Positions 34,727-45,565 of a DNA stretch of 64,000 nucleotides are shown here, piece after piece. A model generated the notes under the pieces. That model worked only from the letters and a program-made list of their open reading frames with translations. It had not been told where the DNA came from and did no database searches. Numbering within the stretch: position 1 is the stretch's first letter; each line of letters opens with the position of its first letter. The stretch spans positions 67,318,187-67,382,186 of the forward strand of contig CM018683.1 in assembly GCA_009363875.1 (NCBI GenBank), in the 5' to 3' direction. The stretch is from Mikania micrantha. Lineage: Eukaryota; Streptophyta; Magnoliopsida; Asterales; Asteraceae. Made by a program: the position numbers and the translations under genes.

Positions 34727-37700
34727 TCATGAGAATAGGTGTGGGTATTTCTGTTTCATCTGATCTTCACGTTCCCACGTATATTCAGGTCCACGCTTTG
34801 AGTTCCATCGAATCTTGACGATAGGTATTCGACTGCGTTTTAATACCTTCACCTCTCGATCCATCACTTCAACTGGTTCTTCTCTGAATTGAAGTTTCTC
34901 ATCAATTTGGATTTCTTTCAGAGGTACGATCAAAGATTCATCAACTAAGCACTTCTTTAGATTTGAGACATGAAAAACATCATGAATATTACCGAGTTCA
35001 GGAGGTAATTCAAGTCTGTAGGCTACTGATCCAATTCGTTCAAGAATTTTAAATGGTCCTACAAATCTTGGTGAAAGTTTACCTCTCTTCCCAAATCTGA
35101 ATATACCCTTCCACGGTGAAACTTTCAACATTACTAGATCACCGATTTGAAATTCTAACGGTCTACGACGATTATCAGCATAACTCTTTTGTCGATCACG
35201 AGCAGCTTTAATTCGTTCTTGAATCAATGCGATCTTATCGGTTGTTTCTTGAATAAGTTCTGGGCCTATGACCTGACTTTCGCCTACCTCAGACCAACAG
35301 ATAGGTGATCTACATTTGCGCCCGTAAAGTGCTTCAAATGGAGCACATTTAATACTGGTATGGTAACTGTTATTATATGAAAATTCAACAAGGGGAAGAT
35401 GAACATCCCAGCTACCACCAAAATCAATCACACAGCTTCTGAGCATGTCCTCAAGAGTTTGATTTGTTCGTTCCGTTTGCCCGTCAGTTTGTGGATGATA
35501 AGCTGTGCTCATATTGATTTGCGTGCCCAGAGCATTCTGAAGAGTTTGCCAAAATCGTGATGTGAATCGACTATCTCTGTCAGAAATAATAGAGATTGGT
35601 ACTCCATGACGAGATACAATCTCGTTAATATAGAGTTTAGCAAGTCGATCCATCGAGTAATCTTCTCGGATGGGAATAAAATGCGCAGATTTAGTAAGGC
35701 GATCAACGATAACCCATATAGAGTCATGACTATGCGATGTTCTGGGTAGTTTAGTAATGAAATCCATAGAGATCTGATCCCATTTCCACATGGGAATCTC
35801 CGGTTGTTGTAATAACCCAGAAGGACGTTGATGTTCAGCCTTAACTTTTAAACACGTTAAACATCGACCCACGTATTCAGCGATATGTTTCTTCATTCCA
35901 GGCCACCAGTAAAAGTCTTTAAGATCTTTATACATTTTGTCAGCACCTGGATGAATAGAATACCTGGATTTGTGCGCCTCATCCAAGATGATCGATCTTG
36001 TGTTACCGAATAAAGGAACCCAAATTCGGTCTTTGAAATACAACAGTCCATCGTATTTGGTATCGAGTTTCTTATCTAATCCTCTCAGTCCCTCAGCAGA
36101 ATAGTTTATTGCTTGTAAAGCTTGTTGCTGAGCTTCTTTAATTTGAGGAATTAGACTAGTTTGAATAGTCATACCTAACGCTTTCACTCGTAAAGGTTTG
36201 ACTCTTTCCTTGCGACTTAAGGCATCGGCTACAACATTCGCCTTGCCTGGGTGATAACGAATTTCACAATCATAATCGTTCAATAGTTCTACCCATCGCC
36301 TTTGTCGCATGTTTAACATCTTCTGATCTAGAATGTGTTGAAGACTTTTGTGATCAGTGTATATAATACACTTAGTTCCATACAAATAGTGTCTCCAAAT
36401 CTTGAGTGCAAACACCACTGCACCAAGTTCTAGATCATGAGTGGTATAGTTCTTCTCGTGTACTTTCAACTGCCGAGAAGCGTAAGCAATCACCTTATCG
36501 TTCTGCATTAAAACACACCCGAGACCTTGGTGTGAAGCATCACAGTACACTGTGAAATTATCAATACCTTCCGGTAATGCCAAGATAGGTGCGTTGCAAA
36601 GTTTGTGTTTCAACAGTTGGAACGCCTCCTCCTGTTGAGAACCCCATATAAACTGTTGATTTTTCCGTGTCAATGTGGTTAATGGCAGAGCTATCTTTGA
36701 AAAGTTCCTGATAAATCTGCGATAATAACCTGCCAGTCCCAAGAATTGACGGATTTCGGTTGGGGTTCGTGGTGTTTCCCATTGTTCTACAGCTTTAATC
36801 TTACTGGGATCCACCTGAATGCCATCTTGATTCACCACATGCCCAAGGAATTGCACTTCTCGTAACCAAAACTCACACTTGGAGAACTTGGCGTATAATT
36901 TTTCACGTGCCAAAAGTTCTAAGATCAGTTTCAAGTGTTGAGCATGTTCTTGTTGGCTTCGAGAATAGATAAGAATATCATCAATAAATACAATCACAAA
37001 CTTATCCAAGTAAGGCCTACATACCCGATTCATTAGATCCATGAAAACTGCAGGTGCATTCGTTAATCCAAACGGCATTACTAGAAATTCATAATGCCCA
37101 TATCGAGTTCGAAATGCAGTTTTAGGAACATCATCTTCATATACTCGTAACTGATGATATCCGGATCTCAAATCAATTTTTGAAAAGTAAGTAGCGCCTT
37201 GAAGTTGATCAAACAGATCATCTATACGTGGTAGTGGATAACGATTTTTGATTGTTAATTTATTGAGCTCCCGATAGTCAATACACATCCTGAATGATCC
37301 ATCCTTCTTTTTCACAAAAAGGACTGGTGCTCCCCAGGGTGAGAAACTAGGTCTGATAAAACCTTTGTCCAACAGTTCTTGCAATTGACCTGAAAGTTCT
37401 TGCATTTCGGATGGTGCAAGCCGATACGGGGCTTTAGCAACAGGTGCTGCACCTGGAATCAAGTCAATCCGAAATTCAACTTGTCTCACTGGGGGTAATC
37501 CTGATATGTCCTCAGGAAAAACTTCAGGAAAATCCTTGACTACTGGAATATCTGTGATTTGTTTGGGTGAAGAATTATGCTCAGTCACATGTGCCAGGAA
37601 AGCATAACAGCCTTTTCTTAAAAATTTCTGAGCTCGCATACAAGATATGATACCAAGTTTTCTACCAGCTCGTTCTCCTTGAACTATCAGTGTATTACCG

Positions 37701-39427
37701 TTAGGTAATGGAATACGAATCACCTTGTTTTGACAGACAACTTCCGCTTGGTTATCAGAAAGCCAGTCCATGCCCACAACGACATCAAAGCTCCCAAGCT
37801 CAATAGGAAGTAAATCAGTATTAAAAAGATGATCATTCAGATTCAAGGAACATCCTTGAATAACACTGTTAGTTTTGATCAACTTGCCATCAGCAAGTTC
37901 AATAACATAAGGAGTTTCTAGATCTACCGCAGGCAATACAAGTAAAGATGCAAATTCAGGAGAGATAAAACTCTTATCTGCCCCCGTATCAAAGAGAACT
38001 GATGCATATAGATTATTGAGTAGGAACGTACCAGTCACAATGTTAGCATCATGTCTCGCCTCGGTAGCACCAATCTGAAAAGCTCTCCCCCGAGCTTCAG
38101 TTCCCGGATTGGTGTTATTGTTTGGACAGTTCCGCATGAAATGATCAGGACTTCCACATTTGTAACATGACCGGTTGGTTTGAGTGGTTTGTCGTGGTGC
38201 TTGATTTCGAGGTTGAGCAGGAAAGTTGCAATATTTAGCATAATGTCCAACTCTGTTACAGTTCAGACAAACAGGACATGGTCCCGTGTGATGGAGTGGA
38301 CACTTATTGCATTTGGGCGCCTGCCCAGTATAAGCTTTCCTCTCAGGAACATTTGCACCATAGTTCTTCACCGTTGGTTTATTCTGACTGATTTCAGCCG
38401 GAGCCCTTGTTTTGTTCTTACCGAACCACTTTCGTTTGGTACCTTTTGACACATTCGAGGTGCCGACATCACTACTACTATGGACCGTCTGAGGCTTCAA
38501 AGACAAAGTACCACTCCTTACCGCCTCATTGGTAAGCTTTGTGGTCAAAAGAATCGTGTGTTTCAGAGTTGTAGGTTCAGCAGCAGTCACCATTCCTCGT
38601 ATCTGAGGAATCAGACCCTTAATGTACTTCTCGATTAAAGCTGCTTCCGTTGGAAACATATCGGGAAGTAAACAAGTAAGTTCATGGAAACGATCGGTGT
38701 AAGCCAGACAATCAGCACCAATCATAGAATGATTCCAGAATTCCTCCTGGAGTTTTTGAATTTCAGTGATGGGACAGTACTCTGATCTAATCAGAGTTTT
38801 GAAATCATTCCAGCCCATCAAATCAACTGTGGCTGAACCCAAAGTCTTGGCCTGGGTATTCCACCCGGTCAAAGCTGAGTCTTTCAAAGAACAGGCAGCA
38901 TAAGACACCTTATGCTCCTCCAAGCACTGACTAATTTTGAGTTTGGTTTCCATCCCCTCGATCCACCTTAATAGACCAGCCGCTCCTTCTTTGCCAGTAA
39001 AAGTAGGAGGGTTACAGGAAGCAAAATACTTATATGTACATCCCTGTCGTGGTGGATCAGGAGCAATTGTAGCCGTACTAGTGGTATGATGCGTTTCAGC
39101 ATGACCACCAGTAGCGTTGTGTTCAGTATGACCGTGGTCCCCACCAGAACCCACAGTAGCATGTGGTTGGTGTTGCACCAGAACACCACAAGCAGATAGC
39201 TGTTCCCGTACAATTCGCGCTATCATTGCTTCGTTTGATTCAGATACACTTGCACCTACAGGTGGAACAGTGTTCGCTCCTGGGTTCACTGGTGGAGCAG
39301 TATTTGTTTCCAGATTAACCTGTGGATCTGGATTCGATTCCGTATTTACTAATGGAACTTGATTTGACTCCGGGTTAGTAATGTTCTTCATAGATCTCTT
39401 AGTCGGTCGACCTCGTTTGGGAGCCAT
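34727..39427 (-). CDS. Gag-pol polyprotein, intact, Ty3/Gypsy (Tekay-like)
   Basis: One frame of 1566 codons encodes the whole set needed for reverse transcription and integration. The ATG at 39427 (MAPKRGRPTKR, a basic start) is chosen; an in-frame GTG four codons earlier is unlikely. In order: gag; a Cys/His-rich stretch and two CCHC knuckles (CLNCNRVGHYAKYC near residue 392 and CYKCGSPDHFMRNC near 427); aspartic protease with LFDTGADKSFIS (~480); RT with FRMCIDYRELNK and the FIDDILIYS active site (~815); RNase H with VYCDAS (~960) and TDHKSL; integrase with an HHCC zinc region (~1155-1190) and the DDE residues in MDFITKLP, SDRDSRF and DGQTERTN; then a C-terminal chromodomain-like motif (IPIVKIRW and YTWEREDQM). 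Gag and pol share one frame with no stop or shift. Transcription would come from the 5' LTR at 41794-43939. No inactivating change is visible. Confidence 0.96.
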   Translation of the reverse strand: MAPKRGRPTKRSMKNITNPESNQVPLVNTESNPDPQVNLETNTAPPVNPGANTVPPVGASVSESNEAMIARIVREQLSACGVLVQHQPHATVGSGGDHGHTEHNATGGHAETHHTTSTATIAPDPPRQGCTYKYFASCNPPTFTGKEGAAGLLRWIEGMETKLKISQCLEEHKVSYAACSLKDSALTGWNTQAKTLGSATVDLMGWNDFKTLIRSEYCPITEIQKLQEEFWNHSMIGADCLAYTDRFHELTCLLPDMFPTEAALIEKYIKGLIPQIRGMVTAAEPTTLKHTILLTTKLTNEAVRSGTLSLKPQTVHSSSDVGTSNVSKGTKRKWFGKNKTRAPAEISQNKPTVKNYGANVPERKAYTGQAPKCNKCPLHHTGPCPVCLNCNRVGHYAKYCNFPAQPRNQAPRQTTQTNRSCYKCGSPDHFMRNCPNNNTNPGTEARGRAFQIGATEARHDANIVTGTFLLNNLYASVLFDTGADKSFISPEFASLLVLPAVDLETPYVIELADGKLIKTNSVIQGCSLNLNDHLFNTDLLPIELGSFDVVVGMDWLSDNQAEVVCQNKVIRIPLPNGNTLIVQGERAGRKLGIISCMRAQKFLRKGCYAFLAHVTEHNSSPKQITDIPVVKDFPEVFPEDISGLPPVRQVEFRIDLIPGAAPVAKAPYRLAPSEMQELSGQLQELLDKGFIRPSFSPWGAPVLFVKKKDGSFRMCIDYRELNKLTIKNRYPLPRIDDLFDQLQGATYFSKIDLRSGYHQLRVYEDDVPKTAFRTRYGHYEFLVMPFGLTNAPAVFMDLMNRVCRPYLDKFVIVFIDDILIYSRSQQEHAQHLKLILELLAREKLYAKFSKCEFWLREVQFLGHVVNQDGIQVDPSKIKAVEQWETPRTPTEIRQFLGLAGYYRRFIRNFSKIALPLTTLTRKNQQFIWGSQQEEAFQLLKHKLCNAPILALPEGIDNFTVYCDASHQGLGCVLMQNDKVIAYASRQLKVHEKNYTTHDLELGAVVFALKIWRHYLYGTKCIIYTDHKSLQHILDQKMLNMRQRRWVELLNDYDCEIRYHPGKANVVADALSRKERVKPLRVKALGMTIQTSLIPQIKEAQQQALQAINYSAEGLRGLDKKLDTKYDGLLYFKDRIWVPLFGNTRSIILDEAHKSRYSIHPGADKMYKDLKDFYWWPGMKKHIAEYVGRCLTCLKVKAEHQRPSGLLQQPEIPMWKWDQISMDFITKLPRTSHSHDSIWVIVDRLTKSAHFIPIREDYSMDRLAKLYINEIVSRHGVPISIISDRDSRFTSRFWQTLQNALGTQINMSTAYHPQTDGQTERTNQTLEDMLRSCVIDFGGSWDVHLPLVEFSYNNSYHTSIKCAPFEALYGRKCRSPICWSEVGESQVIGPELIQETTDKIALIQERIKAARDRQKSYADNRRRPLEFQIGDLVMLKVSPWKGIFRFGKRGKLSPRFVGPFKILERIGSVAYRLELPPELGNIHDVFHVSNLKKCLVDESLIVPLKEIQIDEKLQFREEPVEVMDREVKVLKRSRIPIVKIRWNSKRGPEYTWEREDQMKQKYPHLFS

Positions 39428-39791
39428 TATTCTGCTCACATGCAGACAAACTCAGGTCAATTCAAGAACATTAAATATATAACCCATTTGATCACATAAT
39501 TCAATCATACTCAGTTATACTGAAACTTTATGAAATTGAAAATGTGATTACAAAGAATATAGTATAACTACATGAATTCAGTCCAGGCATGTTCGCATTA
39601 CACACAGATCACACAAATGTTCGTAGTTATACTTAATCCTGTTATCTCAAAAACATGTTAGAATCTTACCCAGCTCCTTGCATTGCAACACATGTTTTTA
39701 GATATATGATCATACAGGACTAGGATATGTTCACCCACAAGTTCTCTGATATGTTCACAGTTCATGCACTAAGTTCCCATACAAACAATAG

Positions 39792-40362
39792 ACATGTTCT
39801 CGTACAGTATGGCTCTCGTACTGTACTTTAGTTACAGACACATTCACAAGTAGACACGTTCTCAGTTCAGACATGTTCTCGTACAGTATGGCTCTCGTAC
39901 TGTACTTTAGTTACAGACACATTCACAAGTAAACACGTTCTCAGTTCAGACATGTTCTCGTACAGTATGGCTCTCGTACTGTACTTTAGTTACAAATATA
40001 TTTGCATACAGTATTGCTCCCGTACTGTATTTCAGCAAAATATATATTTTCAGTTCGATATATTCGCATACAGTATTGCTCCCGTACTGTATTTCAGCAA
40101 AATATATATTTTAGTTCGATATATTCGCATACAGTATTGCTCCCGTACTGTATTTCAGCGAAATATATATTTTCAGTTCAATATATTCGCATACAGTATT
40201 GCTCCCGTACTGTATTTCAGCGAAATATATATTTTTAGTTCAATATATTCGCATACAGTATTGCTCCCGTACTGTATTTCAGCGAAATATATATTTTTAG
40301 TTCAATATATTCGCATACAGTATTGCTCCCGTACTGTATTTCAGCGAAATATATATTTTTAG
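39792..40362 (-). repeat. Tandem array of nine hairpins in the Gypsy leader
   Basis: Three type A units of 79 bp (from 39792, 39871 and 39950) carry GTACAGTA-loop-TACTGTAC. Six type B units of 61-62 bp (from 40004, 40066, 40127, 40189, 40251 and 40313) carry ATACAGTA-loop-TACTGTAT. Loops are nine bases (sense CGAGAGCCA or CGGGAGCAA). The outermost pair changes from G-C to A-T between types, so pairing is kept. The array lies between the leader frame and the gag ATG. The plus-strand frame across it (39952-40362) only reflects the repeat. Confidence 0.9.
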
Positions 40363-40694
40363 TTCGACATGTTCTCATATAGATACATTCGTACACAGTC
40401 ATGTTCTCACACAGAAAAAAAAAAAAATTAATAATAGTTCAGACACATAGATCATTATACAGACAGATATACAAAAACACCCATATTATTATAGTACCAA
40501 AGTTTTATACACACAAAAGTCATGACACTCTAAACCAACAACATCATACACTACCTCTCACAAACTCGGGATCTGTCCATATCAAAATGTCCCGTTCTCA
40601 CAACTACTGATCACACTACATCACATCCTCAACCTATCCGCCTAGTGCTAGTGAGATTTACAATGACAATCCCAAAATAACCATCTGAACATAC

Positions 40695-41441
40695 TCATCG
40701 TATGAAATACGATAAACAAGAAAATATAATGGCTACAGCAGCCATAGTCACAGCCAGAACTATCATCCTGGTCTCGAAACTAACCGTCTCCAACCAAACC
40801 AAAAACTCTCGAACTCGCACTAATCCTGCCCTCATCACCTCCACATGCTGCCAAAACGCAGCAACTATCCTCTGCCTCAAAGTCCTACTAAAACGCTCCT
40901 CAACGGTAATCCTCCAAGCCTGGGTGTCAATACCCATGAGATTCACCTGCTCCATCAGAGTCAGATGTGAAGTGAGGATCTCCAATATAATGTTACGAGT
41001 ATCCTCAAGGAGCGTATGGTGCTGATGTACCTTCTGCCTCAGACCCTGCAAATCCTGAGCGACTTGCTGCACCTGGCCCCTCAGCTCTGCTTGGCGAGAG
41101 GATTCTCCCGCCTCATGAACGGTCGAAGGCTCATCCCGCTGAGCCATCTGATGTCTGGGAGGTAATCCAGTGGTCTTGCGGGCCTGTCCCCGCATCCTCC
41201 TAAGTCCATCCCATGCTGGGACTCTCGGTGGAGATGGCATAGGTGCTGGTGCATGTGCTGGTGCTGGTGGTGGTACTGGTAATGGTGCCGGTGGTGTCTG
41301 TGGCAACGGTATATTAGCCTGAGAAGTAGCTGCAGATACCTCTGACGGATCGGAGTCAGAATCCGAACTCGAGCTCGGTGTATCATCCAATACCGCATAA
41401 GGAAACCGCTGATATATGTATCTTTCCCCTTGGTCTGCCAT
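40695..41441 (-). CDS. Extra leader ORF upstream of gag; predicted tail-anchored protein
   Basis: This 248-codon frame starts MADQGERYIYQRF and lies between the primer site and gag, on the same strand as gag-pol. I do not recognise the family. Visible parts are a Ser/Asp-rich acidic stretch (~20-40), a proline-rich region (~45-78) with repeated PAPAHAPAP, a basic linker (~81-100), a Gln/Leu-rich probable coiled coil (~115-190) and a C-terminal hydrophobic segment ending AIIFSCLSYFIR (~225-248), which could be a single membrane anchor. There is no signal peptide. The second element encodes the same protein broken by one TAG. Between copies the last ~450 bases show about seven replacement and two silent differences, so these two copies give no sign of purifying selection. 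Extra frames before gag are known in some plant Gypsy lineages such as Ogre; whether this one is related is unknown. Confidence 0.7.
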   Translation of the reverse strand: MADQGERYIYQRFPYAVLDDTPSSSSDSDSDPSEVSAATSQANIPLPQTPPAPLPVPPPAPAHAPAPMPSPPRVPAWDGLRRMRGQARKTTGLPPRHQMAQRDEPSTVHEAGESSRQAELRGQVQQVAQDLQGLRQKVHQHHTLLEDTRNIILEILTSHLTLMEQVNLMGIDTQAWRITVEERFSRTLRQRIVAAFWQHVEVMRAGLVRVREFLVWLETVSFETRMIVLAVTMAAVAIIFSCLSYFIR

Positions 41442-41770
41442 CGCTGTATAAACAGAATTCTCAGATCAGTACCATGAAATAAATATTGAATATAATATTC
41501 AACATAAACATGATATGAGACGTCCTCCTATCTTAACGCAACTATTCGTCTTTACTGTTGTTATTGTTCTGCTTGAATTAAATCAAACTAGAATGCACAC
41601 GTGTTGCGAATTTCAGTTATGCTGGCCACTCATAACTGAGATCCGTACCACCTGATTATCCTGACTTAATTCAAAACAAGTTTTGTTCGTTAAACATGTT
41701 CGGTGCTCTCTGTGTCACTATACGAGCCTATGGTTATAGTCTAGGTCTCTAAGTCAACCTAATTCTCTAT

Positions 41771-41790
41771 AACCTGTGGCTCTGATACCA
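41771..41790 (-). other. Primer-binding site (initiator Met-tRNA)
   Basis: The reverse complement TGGTATCAGAGCCACAGG lies 3 bp inside the 5' LTR boundary. TGGTATCAGAGC is complementary to the 3' end of plant initiator Met-tRNA and primes minus-strand synthesis. Confidence 0.93.
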
Positions 41791-41793
41791 CCC

Positions 41794-43939
41794 TGTCACA
41801 CCCCCACCCCTTGTCACCTCGTGTCTGGTCTGACGTCACCGAACCGGTTGCGGAAGCATAGTGGTGATGTCTCCGGGTGAGGTGTGACTTACTTGAACCG
41901 ATATCATAAGCACACAGATTAACTTAAAGTACATACATTACAAGGATGTCGCAATTACAAATACATTACAGCTATATTTATTTAATTACAGTAGTAATTG
42001 TTCAGGTGATTATCCCAAAAGTGCATCCTCACCGCTATTACTGTTTACCTGCAAAAAGGTTTGAGTTTGAAACGTCAGCACAAAGCTGGTGAGTTCGCCA
42101 GTTTAATTTAAAACAATATGATATGATAAACAAGTTCTCAAAAGTTCAGTTCCGGATAACCATGGGACCTGTATCTAGTTCCTTTCGGACGTCTAGTTCA
42201 GTTCTCAAGATATTACCCGTCGGTACATATCTTAGTGCCTCATTATCTTAATGTCTATCATACCATTAAGAAGTTCAGGAAACAGATAACAAACATTCAC
42301 ACAAGGGGAGATGCAATCCTCCCAGCGAATGGGGTGTCAACCAATAGTAGTATCAATGTTTTCTGTTCGGCCACACATGGGTTCACTAGATACAGTTCAA
42401 GAATGAGGACTTTCAGTTCCATGATAGAGTTCAGGCTACAGGCAAAATCCCATGAAATCCCACAAAAGTCAAATGAAATCACACAGATATCATTGATGCA
42501 TATCATATAGTTCTCAAAAGTTTAGCAGTTCTACCCCGATGTTTATAAAAGAAGAAAAAGAAAAGGGGTTGTACGAAACTCACCTGATAATTCAGTAGTA
42601 GCAGAATATCACACAAATCGATGATAATATGATGATTCTGCATTTAGTTAATGTTTAATGAGTTATTAATGTTCCAACTCGCCGATTAAATCTCTCTGAA
42701 CGTACAATGTCAAGGACATTGCCTTGAAAGTCATCAAATTGATGCTTAGTATTTAATTACATATTTTAATGTAATATCATACAATGTATGATAATGTAGG
42801 AACCTATACTGACTCAGGTTCCTAATACCAAGTTGATGACTCCCTCGATTAATCCGTATAATCTCAGACTAACCAAATAGCTAACGTTGTTGATTGTAAT
42901 TGCTAAGATAGTCTCTAGACAGTTTAATGGCTTAGAAATGATTAATCCTTGTTATTGACTACCCAAATATCATGGAATATCACAATGTAGTATTAGAATA
43001 GGTTTAATAACCATGTTTAACATACTAAACTGACTGTTATCAGAAACATTAGATAATCGTTCTAATGAGTATGTTAATAATTGTGATTAGTTTAAAACAC
43101 CCAACTTTCACGTTGCATGTTAAAGATTAATCAAACTAATCACATACATAGTCACAACCAAATAGTTTAAACCATTACAACCATTGTTATGATTCCATGC
43201 AAACCGGGCATTACAACGGCTCAAAACAAGGATTTACCCGTTAACAGTTCGAGTTTATCATTCAAAATCAATCCTAGCCATTATCTAGGCAATAATCAAC
43301 AACCCTAACTATATCTTTACGTTCAAAAACAAGATTTAATCATTCATTATCAAAATAGAGGGTTAGAATGAACCATTACCTAATCTGGAGAAGTTCTGCG
43401 GTTAGAAAAATGATCTGGACTCGTATAAACGTTCCCGGATGCGATCTAAACGTTCCAGAGGCTTCAAAACAAAGATTTGAGAGGTTGGATGATGAAAATG
43501 TCGAAGGTGGTGGTGGTGTCGTCGACTGGAAGCACAAGAAGATGAGGATGATGATGATTGATGAAATCTGATCTTTTTAAGCAAGTTGGCGACATCCCCA
43601 TTCGTCGCGTACCGCGGAGAAACAAAAAGTATTCTTCGCGTACCGCGGAGGAATCCGGAGAAATCTCAGATATTTTCAATCATCGCGTACCGCGTAGAGA
43701 CCTTAGCTCCTCCCCTGCGTACCGCGAAGGCCATTTTTTTCCATTTTTCGACGGAAACTTCATTTCGTGATTCTAGACAATCCGTAACTCCGTTTTGTAC
43801 GCGGTTTTCGCCCATGTTCATCATTTCTCACATACTTTCATCCCATAATAACTTCGATTGTCAACTCCACGTGAATTCTAAACACGATCAACTGTGCTCA
43901 ATTGGTTGCTGACGTAATTCCTCGTACACAGTTATCACA
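41794..43939 (-). repeat. 5' LTR of the intact Gypsy element
   Basis: It is 2146 bp and nearly identical to 32518-34662, for example AAACAGATAAC where the other has AAAAAAATAAC near 33005, and CTAGACAATCC where the other has CTGGGCAATCC near 34497. It holds the same palindrome cluster (43606-43728) and the same possible intron. It would provide the promoter for the full-length RNA. Confidence 0.95.
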
Positions 43940-43944
43940 TGCTT

Positions 43945-45179
43945 GTGGAAAGCAAAGTTAATACACCTCACCCTCAGGTTGAATAAGCAAATAGTCATAG
44001 TATCCTAAAGTTCAAGTTCAATGTCTTGATTTCTATGGTATTCTATGGGATTTTGGAAAGAGTATTCCTTGAATTTAAAGAGTACTTGTCTAAAGTGGAA
44101 AGGTAATTTGTAAGTAATTTATTTAAAAATATTCTCACAAGTTTTATAATAGGTATTAGAATATTGAATATTTTAACAATGTATTATAATTGTTATTTGT
44201 AATAAAAGCTTAAGGAAAATGTTCGTGTATAGACAGTAATGGGTATTAATGTTTAGACATTTATTATTATAATTATTATTTTAAATTTGCAAATGTTTAT
44301 TTAGAATGGTTATATATTTATTTGAAATAATTAGGCATGATATTCAAATTTTTTGTAAAATAATTTTGTCTTTTAAAAGTTTCGAGTCCTAAATCAAGAT
44401 TAGTGATTTTATATAATAGTTTATTTAAATTGAGTAAAATATAGATTACAAAGTTTATATTGTTTAAAGATTTCTCGTTTTGAAAATAATATATAAAAAC
44501 TTTCTTTCTAAAATTTACAATTTTATCAACTATTATTTTTTTATAACGATTATATTGCTTTGAGATTATCAATATCAAACTAATATTATGTATTGTGGTC
44601 TTACAAATAAGATCGTAAATTTATAGATTATAAAAATAAAAATATTAATTATGAAAATTATTTGAAACCGTGAATAATATTAAGTTTAGAAAAAAAAAAA
44701 AAAAAGGAAGATGAGTGAATTCAAAGCAAAAACCCGGATGTGGCCCGGGTTCAAATCTGTGTTCCCCATCTGCCAAGGTATGCGTGAAATACCAGTAAGC
44801 TATGTCAAATGATGAAGATTAATCTGATCCAGTTATATTTAGCATATTCCAGACTGATTTCCCCAAAATCAGTTTAAATCGTATAAACCCTAGTTTCAAT
44901 TCAATACGATTCAATCAATTGTTTGTTAATTTGTGAGTCCCTAAAAGCATAGGGCTATTATTGTGTTGATCAAAACGAGTATAATGGTATCATAAATTAC
45001 CTGAATTTGATTCGATTTAGGTGAGATGAGATGAAGAACAGTCCGAACGGGAACACAAGTTTGATGTCAGGATTGAGAGTGTTATCGAAGTGGATTTCTT
45101 TATGAATCGTCTCAGAATCAAATCGCAAGGAGTATATAAATGTTCAATTTAGTGTATTTGTGTCTGATTAAGTCAATTA
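43945..45179. other. Unassigned DNA right of the intact Gypsy element
   Basis: It begins by continuing the decayed LTR interrupted at 32512. Later it becomes very AT-rich (44100-44690), with a poly-A run at 44690-44705. Near 44711-44775 there is a GC-richer word (acccggatgtggcccgggttcaaatc) containing a GGTTCAAATC box, but no full tRNA fold. At 45031-45105 there is a 24-codon frame and on the opposite strand a possible exon-like stretch. None is strong enough to call. Confidence 0.4.
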
Positions 45180-45499
45180 GTGCATGTTTGGGATTCCATT
45201 CAAAATTAACTTTTTAACTTATTGATTTAATGAAAAAGTTATTAAGTTAAAAAGTTGTTTGGTAAGTTAAAAAGCACTTTTAGTTTCAACTTTTTGAGCA
45301 GTGTTAAAAAGTCATTTTTAAGAAGCTACTTTTTCTGGCTTTTTAACTTTGTATGACTAAAAAGACATTTTTTGACCTTTTCATACACAAAAGTTAATCC
45401 AAACATATTTTTAAAAACTTCATTTTAAAAAGTCATAAGTTCATAAGCACTTTTAACAAAAAGTCCTTTTAAACTTAACAAGCAATCCCAAACATGCCC
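45180..45499. mobile_element. Tourist-like (PIF/Harbinger) MITE
   Basis: This 320 bp element has terminal inverted repeats GTGCATGTTTGGGATT and AATCCCAAACATGCCC, one mismatch apart, flanked by TTA on both sides (45177-45179 and 45500-45502). TTA duplications and GGGCATGTTTGGGA-type ends suit PIF/Harbinger MITEs. The interior is AT-rich with 'aaaaagt' and its complement repeated, and is non-coding. Confidence 0.8.
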
Positions 45500-45565
45500 T
45501 TAGGAACCCATTTTTGTCAAGTTGTTAAACAACCGTAATTTACGAAATTGGTTAGTTATTTTAGG

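Larger units (their letters stand above)
32518..43939 (-). mobile_element. Intact Ty3/Gypsy retrotransposon, Tekay/Del-like
   Basis: The element is 11,422 bp on the minus strand with target duplication TGCTT at 32513-32517 and 43940-43944. The 3' LTR is 32518-34662 and the 5' LTR is 41794-43939; they differ by about nine substitutions and a 1 bp length change. In sense order it has the 5' LTR, primer site, an extra 248-codon leader frame, a hairpin array, an uninterrupted gag-pol frame, polypurine tract and 3' LTR. A chromodomain-like C-terminus on integrase, ~2 kb LTRs and the Met-tRNA primer site suit the Tekay/Del branch of chromoviruses. The branch is inferred from motifs only. Every part expected of an autonomous element is present. 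Confidence 0.95.

Noticed and set aside
39952..40362. 136-codon repetitive frame on the plus strand
   Set aside because: It is the hairpin array read in the wrong direction. The repeats create the open frame, and the element's genes are on the other strand.
44711..44790. tRNA-like or SINE-like word with GGTTCAAATC
   Set aside because: A B-box-like word and a nearby poly-A run exist, but no A box, cloverleaf or SINE ends could be found.
45031..45105. 24-codon frame MKNSPNGNTSL...
   Set aside because: Too short, no relative recognised, and the opposite strand looks equally open.
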